NCBI GenBank assembly: GCA_035652075.1 | Contig: DASREL010000063.1 | Location: forward strand, 1 to 64,000 | Reading direction: 5' to 3' | Origin: Gp6-AA45 sp035652075 | GTDB taxonomy: Bacteria > Acidobacteriota > Vicinamibacteria > Vicinamibacterales > CAVVIG01 | DNA length: 64,000 nucleotides | Shown here: piece by piece, positions 52,675 to 61,770 of the stretch | Layout: each line of letters opens with the position of its first letter | How positions within the stretch are numbered: position 1 is the stretch's first letter | The notes under the pieces: model-generated | Told to the model about the DNA's origin: nothing | The model's input: only the letters and a program-made list of their open reading frames with translations | Database searches by the model: none | Position numbers and translations under genes: made by a program

Positions 52675-53229
52675 TCAGCAGGTCGACCCTACCGCCAGCG
52701 ACGCATTCACCGTGAACTTCATGTGGAACGTGTCGACAGTGGTCGGCCGAGCTCCAAAATCCTGATAGTTCATCGAACACGACGCCGCGCTCGACGGGAA
52801 GGGCGTCGGCAACGGGCCTTCGAGCGATTGCAACGAACCGGGCTGCGGACCGCCGCCTGTGTTGACGACGTTCGGCGCCCGCCGCGCGCCAATACTGAAC
52901 GACGTGAGCCCGGTAAATTGACCGGTGACGTCGTAGTCGCCGGCGGCGACGTTGTTGAACAAATAGTCGCGCGACGCCGTGGTCGTGAACGTCTGACCCG
53001 CAAACGTGAATGTGGCGGAGCCTGTGGCGCCAGACTGAATCGACGCGGTGATGAAGATATTGATGCCGGCGGGCTGAGACGGGCAATTCGTCGAATTCGT
53101 GCAGGCGTTGTTCACCGTCGGCGTCGCCGTCGGCGGCGTCGAAGGACTCGTGGGATTGCTGCCGCTGCCGCCGCCGCAGGACGTTGCGATCAGAAGCGTC
53201 ACCCCGATGCAGATTTTCTTCATTGGCAT
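52675..53229 (-). CDS. putative lipoprotein of unknown function (module 2)
   Basis: A 184-residue protein with lipoprotein signal KKICIGVTLLIATSC followed by GGGSGSNPTSPSTPP. The mature part is a beta-rich domain with two Cys near its start (NNACTNSTNCPS), a GSATFTFAGQTFTTTASRDY segment and Cys-containing ends, C-terminus GSTC. No known domain. It resembles the module-1 lipoprotein at 49850 only in layout: a Pro/Thr linker, a paired Cys region and a compact beta domain. It lies convergent with regulator 1 (42 nt) and divergent from regulator 2 (140 nt). Confidence 0.75.
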   Translation of the reverse strand: MPMKKICIGVTLLIATSCGGGSGSNPTSPSTPPTATPTVNNACTNSTNCPSQPAGINIFITASIQSGATGSATFTFAGQTFTTTASRDYLFNNVAAGDYDVTGQFTGLTSFSIGARRAPNVVNTGGGPQPGSLQSLEGPLPTPFPSSAASCSMNYQDFGARPTTVDTFHMKFTVNASLAVGSTC

Positions 53230-53369
53230 GCGATTCTCCGGTGAGCGTCAAAATGCGGCGAACAGGCGCGGTCGGGCAACGGACAATAACGGGCGTTCCC
53301 GCGCAAACACGGCTTCATACGGAAGTTTTCTTTGAAAGCCGCGTCCAACGCCTGTAATCTCGGCGCGCG

Positions 53370-54677
53370 ATGGCGGAGAACGACATCCCCGACGGCGAAC
53401 GCCTGGATTCGTGGAAGACAATTGCCGTCTATCTGAAACGCGACGAGCGGACGGTCCGTCGCTGGGAGCGCGAACGCGGCTTGCCCGTCCGCCGCGTGCC
53501 TGGCGGCCGCGGCCGCTCCGTCTTCGCGTACACGTCCGAAATCGACCGCTGGCTGAATACCTCGGAGTCGGCCATGCCGTCAGACACCGCGGCCACGCCG
53601 ATCGGCCGTCCGGCCTGGCACTGGCTCGCCGTCGGAACCGTCACGATCGCGCTTGTCGTGTTCGGTGCGTGGCGACTGCGATCGTCCACGATTCGCGCGG
53701 AAGATCTCCGGATCTCATTGGACGAGAACGGCGTGGCCGCAACCAACGCGCGCGGAGTGGAGATGTGGCGTCACGCGTTCTCTGGCCCCTATCGCGTCGC
53801 GTTCAATCAGTACGGGGTTCGTCTGCAAACCCCCGGGGGCCGCAATCCCGCGGTGTTCGCGATTACCGGAGCGCGACTGCGCCGGTCGGATGACGAAGTC
53901 GAGAGCGGCGAACTCTTCGAGTTCTCCACATCTGGCGACGTGCGTCGGACATTTTCATTCGACGATCGCGTGACGTTCGATCATCAGGAGTACGGGCCGC
54001 CGTGGGTGATGACCTCGATCGCGGTCGACGATCGGAGCGGCGCGCGCCGCATCGCCGTCGCAGCCCACCACTACACGTGGTCCGCGAGCATGGTGACGAT
54101 TCTCGACGAAAAGTTTCAGCGCCACGGCACGTACTGGCAGTGGGGGTGGATCGAGCATGTCTCCTGGATCACGCCCGATCGGCTGCTGATCGGCGGCTTC
54201 AACGATGCGAAGGACGGTGGCATGGTCGCGCTGCTCGACGCCGCGTCCTTGAACGGACAGTCGCCAGCGAGCCCCGATACCCACGGGTACTGTCAAACGT
54301 GCGGCGACGTATCACCGCTGGCGATGGCCGTGATGCCGCGCAGCGAGCTGAATCGCCTGACGAACTCGCGATTCAATCGCGCGACGATCCAACTGATGCC
54401 CGATCGCATCGTCGCGCGGACGGTCGAAGTCCCGCAGGGGACGAGCGACGCGGTCGACATCCTGTACGAATTCACGACGGACTTGCAGCTGCAGCGCGCA
54501 TCGTTGAGCGGTCCGTATCGTGAACTGCACGACGCGCTTCGTACCCGCGGCCAGATCGATCACGATAGCGATCGCTGTCCCGACCGCAACGGTCCGCGCG
54601 AAATCGCCACGTGGAACCGGAGCGACGGCTGGCGGACGCTACATGTGCGAGACGACGATGGTCGTCCTCTCCCGTGA
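53370..54677 (+). CDS. transmembrane one-component regulator: HTH, one TM helix, propeller-like sensor (copy 2)
   Basis: A 435-residue paralogue of the gene at 51364. The HTH is RLDSWKTIAVYLKRDERTVRRWERE with PGGRGRSVFAYTSEIDRWL; the transmembrane helix is HWLAVGTVTIALVVFGAW (about 86-103); the sensor domain ends with CPDRNGPREIATW. The CxxC occurs again (GYCQTCG). Long identical blocks (AVAAHH, GTYWQWGWIE, DGGMVALLD, PQGTSDAVD) point to a recent duplication. The ATG at 53370 follows a TGTAAT hexamer by 11 nt. Its 3' end overlaps the end of the convergent giant gene by 39 nt. Confidence 0.82.
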   Translation: MAENDIPDGERLDSWKTIAVYLKRDERTVRRWERERGLPVRRVPGGRGRSVFAYTSEIDRWLNTSESAMPSDTAATPIGRPAWHWLAVGTVTIALVVFGAWRLRSSTIRAEDLRISLDENGVAATNARGVEMWRHAFSGPYRVAFNQYGVRLQTPGGRNPAVFAITGARLRRSDDEVESGELFEFSTSGDVRRTFSFDDRVTFDHQEYGPPWVMTSIAVDDRSGARRIAVAAHHYTWSASMVTILDEKFQRHGTYWQWGWIEHVSWITPDRLLIGGFNDAKDGGMVALLDAASLNGQSPASPDTHGYCQTCGDVSPLAMAVMPRSELNRLTNSRFNRATIQLMPDRIVARTVEVPQGTSDAVDILYEFTTDLQLQRASLSGPYRELHDALRTRGQIDHDSDRCPDRNGPREIATWNRSDGWRTLHVRDDDGRPLP

Positions 54678-57600
54678 GCTGTTCCCGGATCCATCAGTGC
54701 AGCGAACGGTGATCACATAGCGACGATCGCGATGCGCCGGCGTGGCCGCTTCGAGCGCGACGCTCAAGGCGCCGGTGATGCTCCAATCCGGCACGCCGTC
54801 GTGATCGACGTCAAGCACGTTGCTCGTCACCCGAATCACGGAACACGACGGTGCCGGGTCCGCAATGTCCTGCACATCCACGTTGAACGTCACCGGCGTC
54901 ATCAGGTCCGTCGCGGCCAGCGTCGTCGCACTCGGGATCACGCTGACGATCTCGGGCGGCGTCGTGTCTCGAACGGTCACGTTGAACGTTCCCGTCTTCG
55001 CATTGCCGGCATGATCCGTGGCCGTGCACGAAACCACCGTCTTGCCGAGCGGGAACGTGCTGCCGCTGGCCGGCGTGCAGGCGATCGGAACGGCGCCGTC
55101 GACGACGTCGGTCGCAGTCGCCGTGAACGACACGGACGCGCCTGCCGGGCTCGTCGCCTCCGCAATCTGGTGCGGCGGCAGATCGAGCTTCGGCGCTTTC
55201 GTGTCCCGCACGGTGACTGCGATGGTGTCAGTCGCGGTCAATCCAATCGACGACGTAGCGGAACAGGTGACCGTCGTCGTGCCGAGCGGGAATAGCGATC
55301 CGGATGCTGGTAGACAAGTCACCGGTACCGGTCCTTCACCTGGCACCGTCGCGGACGCGTTGAACGTCACGACCGCGCCCGTCGGGCCGGTGGCTTCTTC
55401 GATTTTCTGCGCGGGCAGCGCGATCCTCGGCGCCTTCCCCTTGACCACAGTGACGGTGAAGCTCGCGGAACCCGTGTTGCCGTGTGCGTCCGTCGCCGAG
55501 CACGTTACGCGCGTCGTTCCGACCGCAAACGTCGATCCCGAGGCGGGCACGCACACCGGCACCATCGCGCCGTCGACGAGATCGGTGGCGGTCGCAGTGA
55601 ACGCGACGACGGCGGAGTTGCTGGTCGTCGCCTCGGTCACGTCGACCACGGCCACCGTCGGAGGCGTGTGATCCCCGACGACGACGTTGAATGTCTTGGT
55701 CGCCGTGTTACCGCTGCTGTCCACCGCCGTGATCGTCACGATCGAAGCACCGATCCCAAACGTCGTACCGGGACCAGGCGTGGCACTGACATGCGGATTT
55801 GGATCGAGATCGTCACTGACCGTTGGAAGCGCGAAGCTGATGATTGCCCCCGCCGATGACGTGGCTTCGGCCGAGACGTCGGACACCGTGCCGATCACCG
55901 GTGGGATCGCATCGATCGCCGACGCGACGACGAACGGCGACAGCGACGTCGTCACACCGCACACGATTTGATCCGTCGTGTTGATCGCCGTCGTCACGTC
56001 GTCCCACGCGCTGCCGTTGTAATGCAGCAGACGGACGTAGACCGGCGCCGGCAGCGTCACGCCGGCGTAGCTGACACACGTCGTGATCGGACCGGTGTAA
56101 ATCGCCGTCGTCGTGATGTCGTAGAACGTGTTGCCGAGATTGAAGTGCGGCGACGGCGACGGCCCGTCTGATGACATGGTGACCCCCGACTCCCCCGTCG
56201 TGGTCACGGAATCAAACTGGACCGTCGCCACCGTCGTCCCGTTGGTATCCGTCAACGACACGTTGACGTGATCGCCAACCGGAGTATTGAACGGATCGAC
56301 GACGAGCGTCGCGCACGTGCCCGATGCATTGCAGTCGACCGCATCTGCGGCGGCGACGATCGTCGTCTGACCGGCCGCGAGCGCCGTGACGAGACCGTTT
56401 TGATCGACGGTCGCGACGGCGGTGTTCGTGCTGCTCCATAGCGGACCATGCCCAGGATCGCTCGGATCGGTCGTCTGCGACGTGTTGTCGTCGAAGTGCG
56501 CCGTCGCGAAGTACTGGAGTGTGCCGCCGACGAGGAGGTGCGCGTTTCGCGGATTGACGTCAATTGACACGATCTGCGGCTTCCGCGGCGAGACCGACAC
56601 GTTAAAGCCGCCGCTCTTCGAGACGTTCGTAACGGTGTTCTTGATCTGCAGGTTGACGGTGAACGTCCCGGTCGACGCGTATGCGTGCGCGAAGGCAAAT
56701 GTGCCAGTCGGTGACTGGCTGCCGCCTTGCGCACATGGTCCCGCCGCCGGAATCGTCAGCGGCAGCGATTGCTGCCCAGAGCCGTCACCATAGTCCACGT
56801 TGCCGATCCACGCTCCGCCGGTGGCGTTCGTATCGAGGAATGAGCCGCAACCCCACGACGTGTCACCCACGTTCGCGGACGCGGAGGTGGGAATGCCGAG
56901 GAAGATTTGAGCCGTCGGTCCGTTTACCGTCACCGTGAACGTTTTCGATTGCGTCACGTTGGTGACGATGTTCGTCACCGTCACGCTGACCGTCCGCTGA
57001 CCGGTCGAGCTGTATGCGTGATTGAAGCTGAACGATCCGGTCGGTGACCCGCTGCCCTGGGAACACGCACCGGAACCGGCCGTCACCGGGAGCGTTTGCA
57101 TACCGCTGTTGTCGCCGTAATCGACCTTGACCGTCCACGATCCGCCGTTCGCGTTCGAGTCGAAGAACGTGCCGCATCCCCAATTCGAAGTATTGACTTG
57201 GGTCGTCAACGATGCCGGCAATCCGAGCGAGATCGACGATCCACCACCGCCGTTGCTGTTCACGGTGATCGTGAAGCTGCCAGCCTGTGCCACACCGGTC
57301 AACGTGTTGCGCACGGTGACGGTCACCGTTCGCTGTCCTGTCGTGCCGTAGCTGTGATTGAACGAGAACGTGCCGGTGGGCGTCTGCGGTCCACCGGAGG
57401 CGCACGGACCGGACGCCGGCATCGTCAGCGGCAGTTGCTGATCGCCGCTGCCGTCGCCGTAGTTCACGGTGGCGGAATACGCCGTGCCGGTCGCATTCGT
57501 GTCGAAGAACGATCCGCAGCCCCACGACGCATTATTCACCTGCGTTGACGTCGAGTTCGGCAGCCCAAGGAAGATCTGCTGCTGCGATCCGCCGTTCACA

Positions 57601-60332
57601 GTCACGCTGAACATGGACGTCTGCGTCGCGTTCGTCGTCGTGTTGGTGACAGTGACGGTGACGGTCCGCGTGCCGCTCGTCCCGTAGGGGTGGTTGAAGG
57701 AGAACACGCCGGTCGGCTGTTGGCCTGACGTTGGCGCGCACGATCCAGAGGGCGGCGTCACGAGCGTCAGAGATTGGGTGCCGCTGCCGTCACCGTAGTC
57801 GATCGTCGCGTTCCAAGGTCCGCCCGTCGCGCTCGAGTCGTTGAACGATCCGCAGCCCCACGGCGTGCTGTTCACCTGTGTCGACGCCGAGTTCGGCACG
57901 TTGACGAAGATCTGTGGCGCATTCACGTTGACCGAGAACGAGTTCGTGGTCGTCACGTGCGTGGCAGTGTTCGTGATTGAAACCGTTACCGTACGCAGAC
58001 CGCTCGACGAATACGAGTGACTGAACGAGAACGATCCGGTCGATCCGCCGTTTCCGCACGGCCCGCTCGCCGGCGTCGTCACCGCAAGGGGTTGATCGCC
58101 GGCGTTGTCGCCATAGTTGACGGTGCCGGTCCACGACCCGCCGGTCGAATCGGAGAACGATCCGCAGCCCCATGACGAGACGCCAGTCTGAATGTTGAGC
58201 GAGTTCGGCAGGTTGACGAATATCTGCTCGCCGCCAGTAACGTTGACGGTGAACGTTGCCGTGTTCGTTGCGTTTGAAACGACGTTCTTGACGGTGACGG
58301 TGACGATGAAATTGCCGCCGTCTGCATACGCGTGATCGAAGGCGAACACGCCGGTATTCGTACCCGACTGCGCGCAGGATCCTGACGGCGGTATCGTCAA
58401 GAACAATTGCTGGTTGCCGCTGCCGTCACCGTAATTCACGGTCCCAGACCACGATCCGTTCGTCGCGTTCGTGTCGAAGAACGATCCGCAGCCCCACGGC
58501 GTCATGTTTGTCGTAAGCGACAACGAATTCGGCAGGCCGAGGAAGATTTGGCCGTTGCCACTGACCGTGATCTGGAACCCGCCAGTACCTGATGTTCCAT
58601 TAATAGTGTTCGTCACTCGAACCGTGACGGTGAACTGGCCTGTTACGGTATACGCATGGTCGAACGTGAATGCACCGGTGGAAGCTTGGCCCGCGCACGC
58701 ACTAGACGACGGCACCGTGAGCGTCAACGTTTGATCGGCAGACCCGTCGCCATAGTTCACCGTCGCCGTCCACGATCCGTTTGCCGCGTTGGAATCCGTG
58801 AATGAACCGCACGCCCACGCTGCTGTGTTCGACGGGATGGACGGCGTCATGGGTAAAGCCAACGAAATTGGGCCAGATGTTCCGCCACCTGAGGCGCCGC
58901 CACCACCACTTGTCGACTGAAGTTGCTGAACTCCTGAAGCTGCTGCCGATGTGTCAATCGTTAGGCGATAGCCAAATGTGACTCCGGCAGGGGATTGCCC
59001 GGATAAAGTGTTTTCCGTCAGCACACCGTCGGCGTCTATTGCGGTATTGAGCTGAAACGGTCCGTCAACCAATGTCGTTAGGCTGACGTCGTACGCACCT
59101 GATTCGTAGAACGGTATGACGACAGCTGGATTTGACGCTGAGTCGTAATAGAACGCTCCAGGTATTTCATACGAGACGCTTCCATCTGGAAGCACACCAG
59201 TCGAGGCGCCATTCAAAGTGACCAGCAGACCGACATTGCCCGGATCCTGAATGAATGCGAGAACGTACTTCCTCGGTATGCCATTTACGATGAACCGCAG
59301 GTTGTTGATTAGTGCCTGATGGAGATAGGGCTCAACGTCGCGGAGGATCGACTCCATCGAATAGGACGGCGAAAAGTCGTTGCGGTGCTCTAGATCGACG
59401 TAGAAAGTCAAGGGCCCTGTCGAGTACGAATCCTTTACTAGGCCATACAACAGGTTGACGACGAAACCATCACTCTTCCACACCAAGTAATGAGAGTCCG
59501 GACTATACGGAGTATCCAGAATGCACTCGTTTGATATTCCATTTGCGAAATCACACATCTCGATCGCATCAATGGTGCCCGGATGTTTAACAGTAGTAGT
59601 CGCCGATGTGACGACGGTTGCATGCGTGACGCCGAGCTGGTCCAGCAGATCGAATAGCGATTCACCGATTTGGTATGCCTGCGATGTCAAGGGATCGACG
59701 TCGTTCGACGGCAATGCTGCGATGTGAAGCGTACCGACGTTCGAAGTCGCGGTGCATACGTCGTCCGGATTCGTCGGTGTTTCGGCCGTGAAGTTTAGCT
59801 TCAGGTCGTCGAACAACAGGGTCCACGGTTTCACTGAAAACTTCTTTTTCACTCTGACAATTCCGAGATCGACATCCTGAATGAGACCAGGTTTGCATTG
59901 TTGGACGCGTGGCACTACTCGGACAGCGCCTGTACTTGTGCTCTCGCCCTGAGGCGTAATAACCAGAAATCCAAAAGTTCCGTCATATTCTGAAGCGTTC
60001 GCATTCCAGGTTGCGCTGAACGATCCGCTGGCAGCGCCGTTAGTACAGATCAGATTTGCCGTAACGCTGCTATTTCGATTGACGTGACCGGTTACATGAA
60101 CGACTGGCGTTCCCGGCGACCAAATTTCGTCGAAGTCGTCATCGGGCAACAGAGCGAAACCTTGACTGTTAAAGGTCGGTTCATTCACGACATCACACGC
60201 GGCGACGTTGATGTCTGGCGAAAAGTACACGTCAAACATCTCGAAATCCTGTGCACTAGCGAATCGCACGTTTGCAATGCCTACAATCACGAACACTAAG
60301 CACAAAGTCCTGGCGAAAATCCGTCGAATCAT
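54639..60332 (-). CDS. giant secreted repeat protein (7 PKD-like repeats, Big-2-like and HYR domains)
   Basis: An 1897-residue exported protein (signal RIFARTLCLVFVIVGIANVRFASA). Residues about 30-480 are an unrecognised N-terminal region. A Gly/Ser linker follows, then seven tandem repeats of about 107 residues (about 500-1250), each with W-[AG]-C-G-[ST]-F, a YGD core, a P-x-S-G-x-C region and a TVTV-type C-terminal strand; the two Cys per repeat probably form a disulfide. Next are a Big-2-like domain (about 1255-1345) and four HYR-type domains (about 1476-1790) with TCSATDAHGNTGSASF-like ends, then a final Ig-like piece. No sorting signal was seen. An adhesin or surface matrix role is likely. 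The N-terminal third has clearly lower GC. It is divergent from the regulator remnant at 60460. Confidence 0.85.
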   Translation of the reverse strand: MIRRIFARTLCLVFVIVGIANVRFASAQDFEMFDVYFSPDINVAACDVVNEPTFNSQGFALLPDDDFDEIWSPGTPVVHVTGHVNRNSSVTANLICTNGAASGSFSATWNANASEYDGTFGFLVITPQGESTSTGAVRVVPRVQQCKPGLIQDVDLGIVRVKKKFSVKPWTLLFDDLKLNFTAETPTNPDDVCTATSNVGTLHIAALPSNDVDPLTSQAYQIGESLFDLLDQLGVTHATVVTSATTTVKHPGTIDAIEMCDFANGISNECILDTPYSPDSHYLVWKSDGFVVNLLYGLVKDSYSTGPLTFYVDLEHRNDFSPSYSMESILRDVEPYLHQALINNLRFIVNGIPRKYVLAFIQDPGNVGLLVTLNGASTGVLPDGSVSYEIPGAFYYDSASNPAVVIPFYESGAYDVSLTTLVDGPFQLNTAIDADGVLTENTLSGQSPAGVTFGYRLTIDTSAAASGVQQLQSTSGGGGASGGGTSGPISLALPMTPSIPSNTAAWACGSFTDSNAANGSWTATVNYGDGSADQTLTLTVPSSSACAGQASTGAFTFDHAYTVTGQFTVTVRVTNTINGTSGTGGFQITVSGNGQIFLGLPNSLSLTTNMTPWGCGSFFDTNATNGSWSGTVNYGDGSGNQQLFLTIPPSGSCAQSGTNTGVFAFDHAYADGGNFIVTVTVKNVVSNATNTATFTVNVTGGEQIFVNLPNSLNIQTGVSSWGCGSFSDSTGGSWTGTVNYGDNAGDQPLAVTTPASGPCGNGGSTGSFSFSHSYSSSGLRTVTVSITNTATHVTTTNSFSVNVNAPQIFVNVPNSASTQVNSTPWGCGSFNDSSATGGPWNATIDYGDGSGTQSLTLVTPPSGSCAPTSGQQPTGVFSFNHPYGTSGTRTVTVTVTNTTTNATQTSMFSVTVNGGSQQQIFLGLPNSTSTQVNNASWGCGSFFDTNATGTAYSATVNYGDGSGDQQLPLTMPASGPCASGGPQTPTGTFSFNHSYGTTGQRTVTVTVRNTLTGVAQAGSFTITVNSNGGGGSSISLGLPASLTTQVNTSNWGCGTFFDSNANGGSWTVKVDYGDNSGMQTLPVTAGSGACSQGSGSPTGSFSFNHAYSSTGQRTVSVTVTNIVTNVTQSKTFTVTVNGPTAQIFLGIPTSASANVGDTSWGCGSFLDTNATGGAWIGNVDYGDGSGQQSLPLTIPAAGPCAQGGSQSPTGTFAFAHAYASTGTFTVNLQIKNTVTNVSKSGGFNVSVSPRKPQIVSIDVNPRNAHLLVGGTLQYFATAHFDDNTSQTTDPSDPGHGPLWSSTNTAVATVDQNGLVTALAAGQTTIVAAADAVDCNASGTCATLVVDPFNTPVGDHVNVSLTDTNGTTVATVQFDSVTTTGESGVTMSSDGPSPSPHFNLGNTFYDITTTAIYTGPITTCVSYAGVTLPAPVYVRLLHYNGSAWDDVTTAINTTDQIVCGVTTSLSPFVVASAIDAIPPVIGTVSDVSAEATSSAGAIISFALPTVSDDLDPNPHVSATPGPGTTFGIGASIVTITAVDSSGNTATKTFNVVVGDHTPPTVAVVDVTEATTSNSAVVAFTATATDLVDGAMVPVCVPASGSTFAVGTTRVTCSATDAHGNTGSASFTVTVVKGKAPRIALPAQKIEEATGPTGAVVTFNASATVPGEGPVPVTCLPASGSLFPLGTTTVTCSATSSIGLTATDTIAVTVRDTKAPKLDLPPHQIAEATSPAGASVSFTATATDVVDGAVPIACTPASGSTFPLGKTVVSCTATDHAGNAKTGTFNVTVRDTTPPEIVSVIPSATTLAATDLMTPVTFNVDVQDIADPAPSCSVIRVTSNVLDVDHDGVPDWSITGALSVALEAATPAHRDRRYVITVRCTDGSGNSSRERTTIVVSHM

Positions 60333-60459
60333 CAGAGCGTCTCCGGAAGGAATTGGAAGGCGCCCACGATGCGGCTAAACACCTCGGCTCTCAACCGGCA
60401 AATCCGGGCATTAGCGCGCGGCAGCCGGACAACGGACGAAAAACGACGGCAGTGACGGT

Positions 60460-60720
60460 TTGGAGCGGCTCGACTCGTGGAAACCGATTGCTTCCTACCT
60501 GAATCGGGACGAGCGAACATTGCGCCGGTGGAAGCGTGAACCGGCTTGCCAGTCCGCACGATCATCGTTGGCTCTGGCGCGTGCGGTCATACGGCACTCA
60601 CATGCGGACCGCCAGCGAACACTGTCCGGATCGCAGCGGCCCCCGCGAAATCCTGATGTGGGATCGCGGGGGCGGATGGAAGACCGTCCGCGTGAACGGC
60701 ACGAACGCCGACCGCGCGCG
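60460..60720 (+). pseudogene. decayed third copy of the HTH-transmembrane regulator
   Basis: LERLDSWKPIASYLNRDERTLRRWKRE at the start matches the HTH of the two intact copies. A missing base then shifts the wing (GLPVRTI) into another frame. Directly after, a third frame carries ASEHCPDRSGPREILMWDR, which matches the last 25 residues of the intact copies. About 900 bp of transmembrane and sensor sequence are gone. So at least two lesions are present: a 1-bp deletion and a large internal deletion. It sits divergent from the giant repeat-protein gene, the same position the intact copies take relative to lipoprotein genes. Confidence 0.8.
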
Positions 60721-60756
60721 TGAGCGTCGCTGGTGGACGTGCGGCCGCACCGCTCG

Positions 60757-61416
60757 CTACGCGGCCTGGTCGTCCGGTGCCGCGACAGGACGCGGACCGA
60801 CCCGCTTGGCGATCCGCAGCTTCGTCAGCACTTCAGGACTGGCGCTCCGCGCATTGACCGCAAGCTCATCCAGCGCGTCGACGACGTCGTCGGCTTTCGC
60901 CAACGTCTCGAGGATCGATTCCGACGCTGCCGAAAACCGCTGCCGCGCCGCCGCATAATCGTTCCGCGTCGTGACGAACCGCTGCATGGTTTCCTGCATG
61001 TTCTTCAGCAGGTCGGGCGGCAGTCCTTCCGCGACAAACGCGTCGACGTACGGCGACACGCGATCGAACACGGCCCGGACGTGGGCCAGCAGTTTGTCGT
61101 CGCTCACCGGTCCGATCAATCGGAGCGTGGCCATTGTCGTGTCGTCGAGCCTGACAAGCCGCCCGATCATCACGATGCACCGGACGCCGTCGCGCAAAAC
61201 GCGGCGGGCCCGACGCAGTTGCTCCACGGCGGCGTGTTGATCCTCGAGGCACCGTTCCTGGAACCCGAGGAGCCGGTCGACGTCCGCCACGTAGCCACCC
61301 AGCGCCAGTCGCGCCTTCTGTCCGCCCGGCGTGACGTCGAATATGTCCCGGTGTTCGGTGCACACGCCGCTCGCACGGGCGTGCGCATCATGCCGACGCC
61401 GAATTTTTTTTCGCAT
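60757..61416 (-). CDS. helical protein of unknown function
   Basis: A 219-residue, largely helical protein with no domain I recognise and no signal peptide. It has a very basic N-terminus (RKKIRRRHDAHARASG), a Leu/Arg-rich middle (FQERCLEDQHAAVEQLRRARRVL) and amphipathic helices (LLKNMQETMQRFVTTRNDYAAARQRF). AAGGA lies about 9 nt before the ATG, which supports it as a gene. It ends 36 nt past the regulator remnant, on the opposite strand. Confidence 0.65.
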   Translation of the reverse strand: MRKKIRRRHDAHARASGVCTEHRDIFDVTPGGQKARLALGGYVADVDRLLGFQERCLEDQHAAVEQLRRARRVLRDGVRCIVMIGRLVRLDDTTMATLRLIGPVSDDKLLAHVRAVFDRVSPYVDAFVAEGLPPDLLKNMQETMQRFVTTRNDYAAARQRFSAASESILETLAKADDVVDALDELAVNARSASPEVLTKLRIAKRVGPRPVAAPDDQAA

Positions 61417-61770
61417 GGCCCATTCCTTTCAACACTCGCTGCGATCTCTCGGACACCGTTCGCCGAAAAATGTCCTCGGACGCCGCGCAGAATCTGTGCA
61501 ACGCGCGAAATTGTCCTCGGGCCGCGCGATGACGCGGCGACGGCGGGCAAAAACCCGAGGGGACGTCCGAAAATCCTCTCGGTCCGGGCGATTCGCGATC
61601 GGCGGGAGCGGATGGCTCGGCCGGCTGCGAACAGACGCCGCGGCACCTGTGATGGCGGTCCGCAACGGCCCAAAAACTACTCAGACCGTGGAATTCGCCC
61701 ACGCAACGCTCAGAAAAGGTCACAGGCCGGCGAATACGATGACGAACCGATCGGAGTAGAATCCGGCCCG
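61417..61770. other. 354-nt gap without a convincing gene
   Basis: Open frames exist on both strands but give Arg-rich low-complexity products with no ribosome binding site. The stretch holds two copies of TGTCCTCGG (about 61467 and 61511) and a nearby CGTCCGAAAATCCTC, which is partly complementary to them. At the right end is the promoter-like region of the last gene. Confidence 0.5.
61757..61762 (+). promoter_or_regulatory. -10-like TAGAAT 8 nt before the second TonB-receptor start
   Basis: TAGAAT at 61757-61762, then eight nt, then the GTG at 61771. It overlaps the only Shine-Dalgarno-like sequence (CGGAG), so either a leaderless mRNA or a longer leader from a further upstream promoter is possible. 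Confidence 0.4.

Noticed and set aside
56600..58850. Regularly spaced DNA similarity that could suggest a CRISPR array
   Set aside because: The period is about 320 nt, the repeats are diverged and in frame, and they encode PKD-like domains.
60536..60958. 140-codon plus-strand frame as an independent gene
   Set aside because: Its first part is the C-terminal tail of the decayed regulator and the rest is antisense to the helical hypothetical protein.
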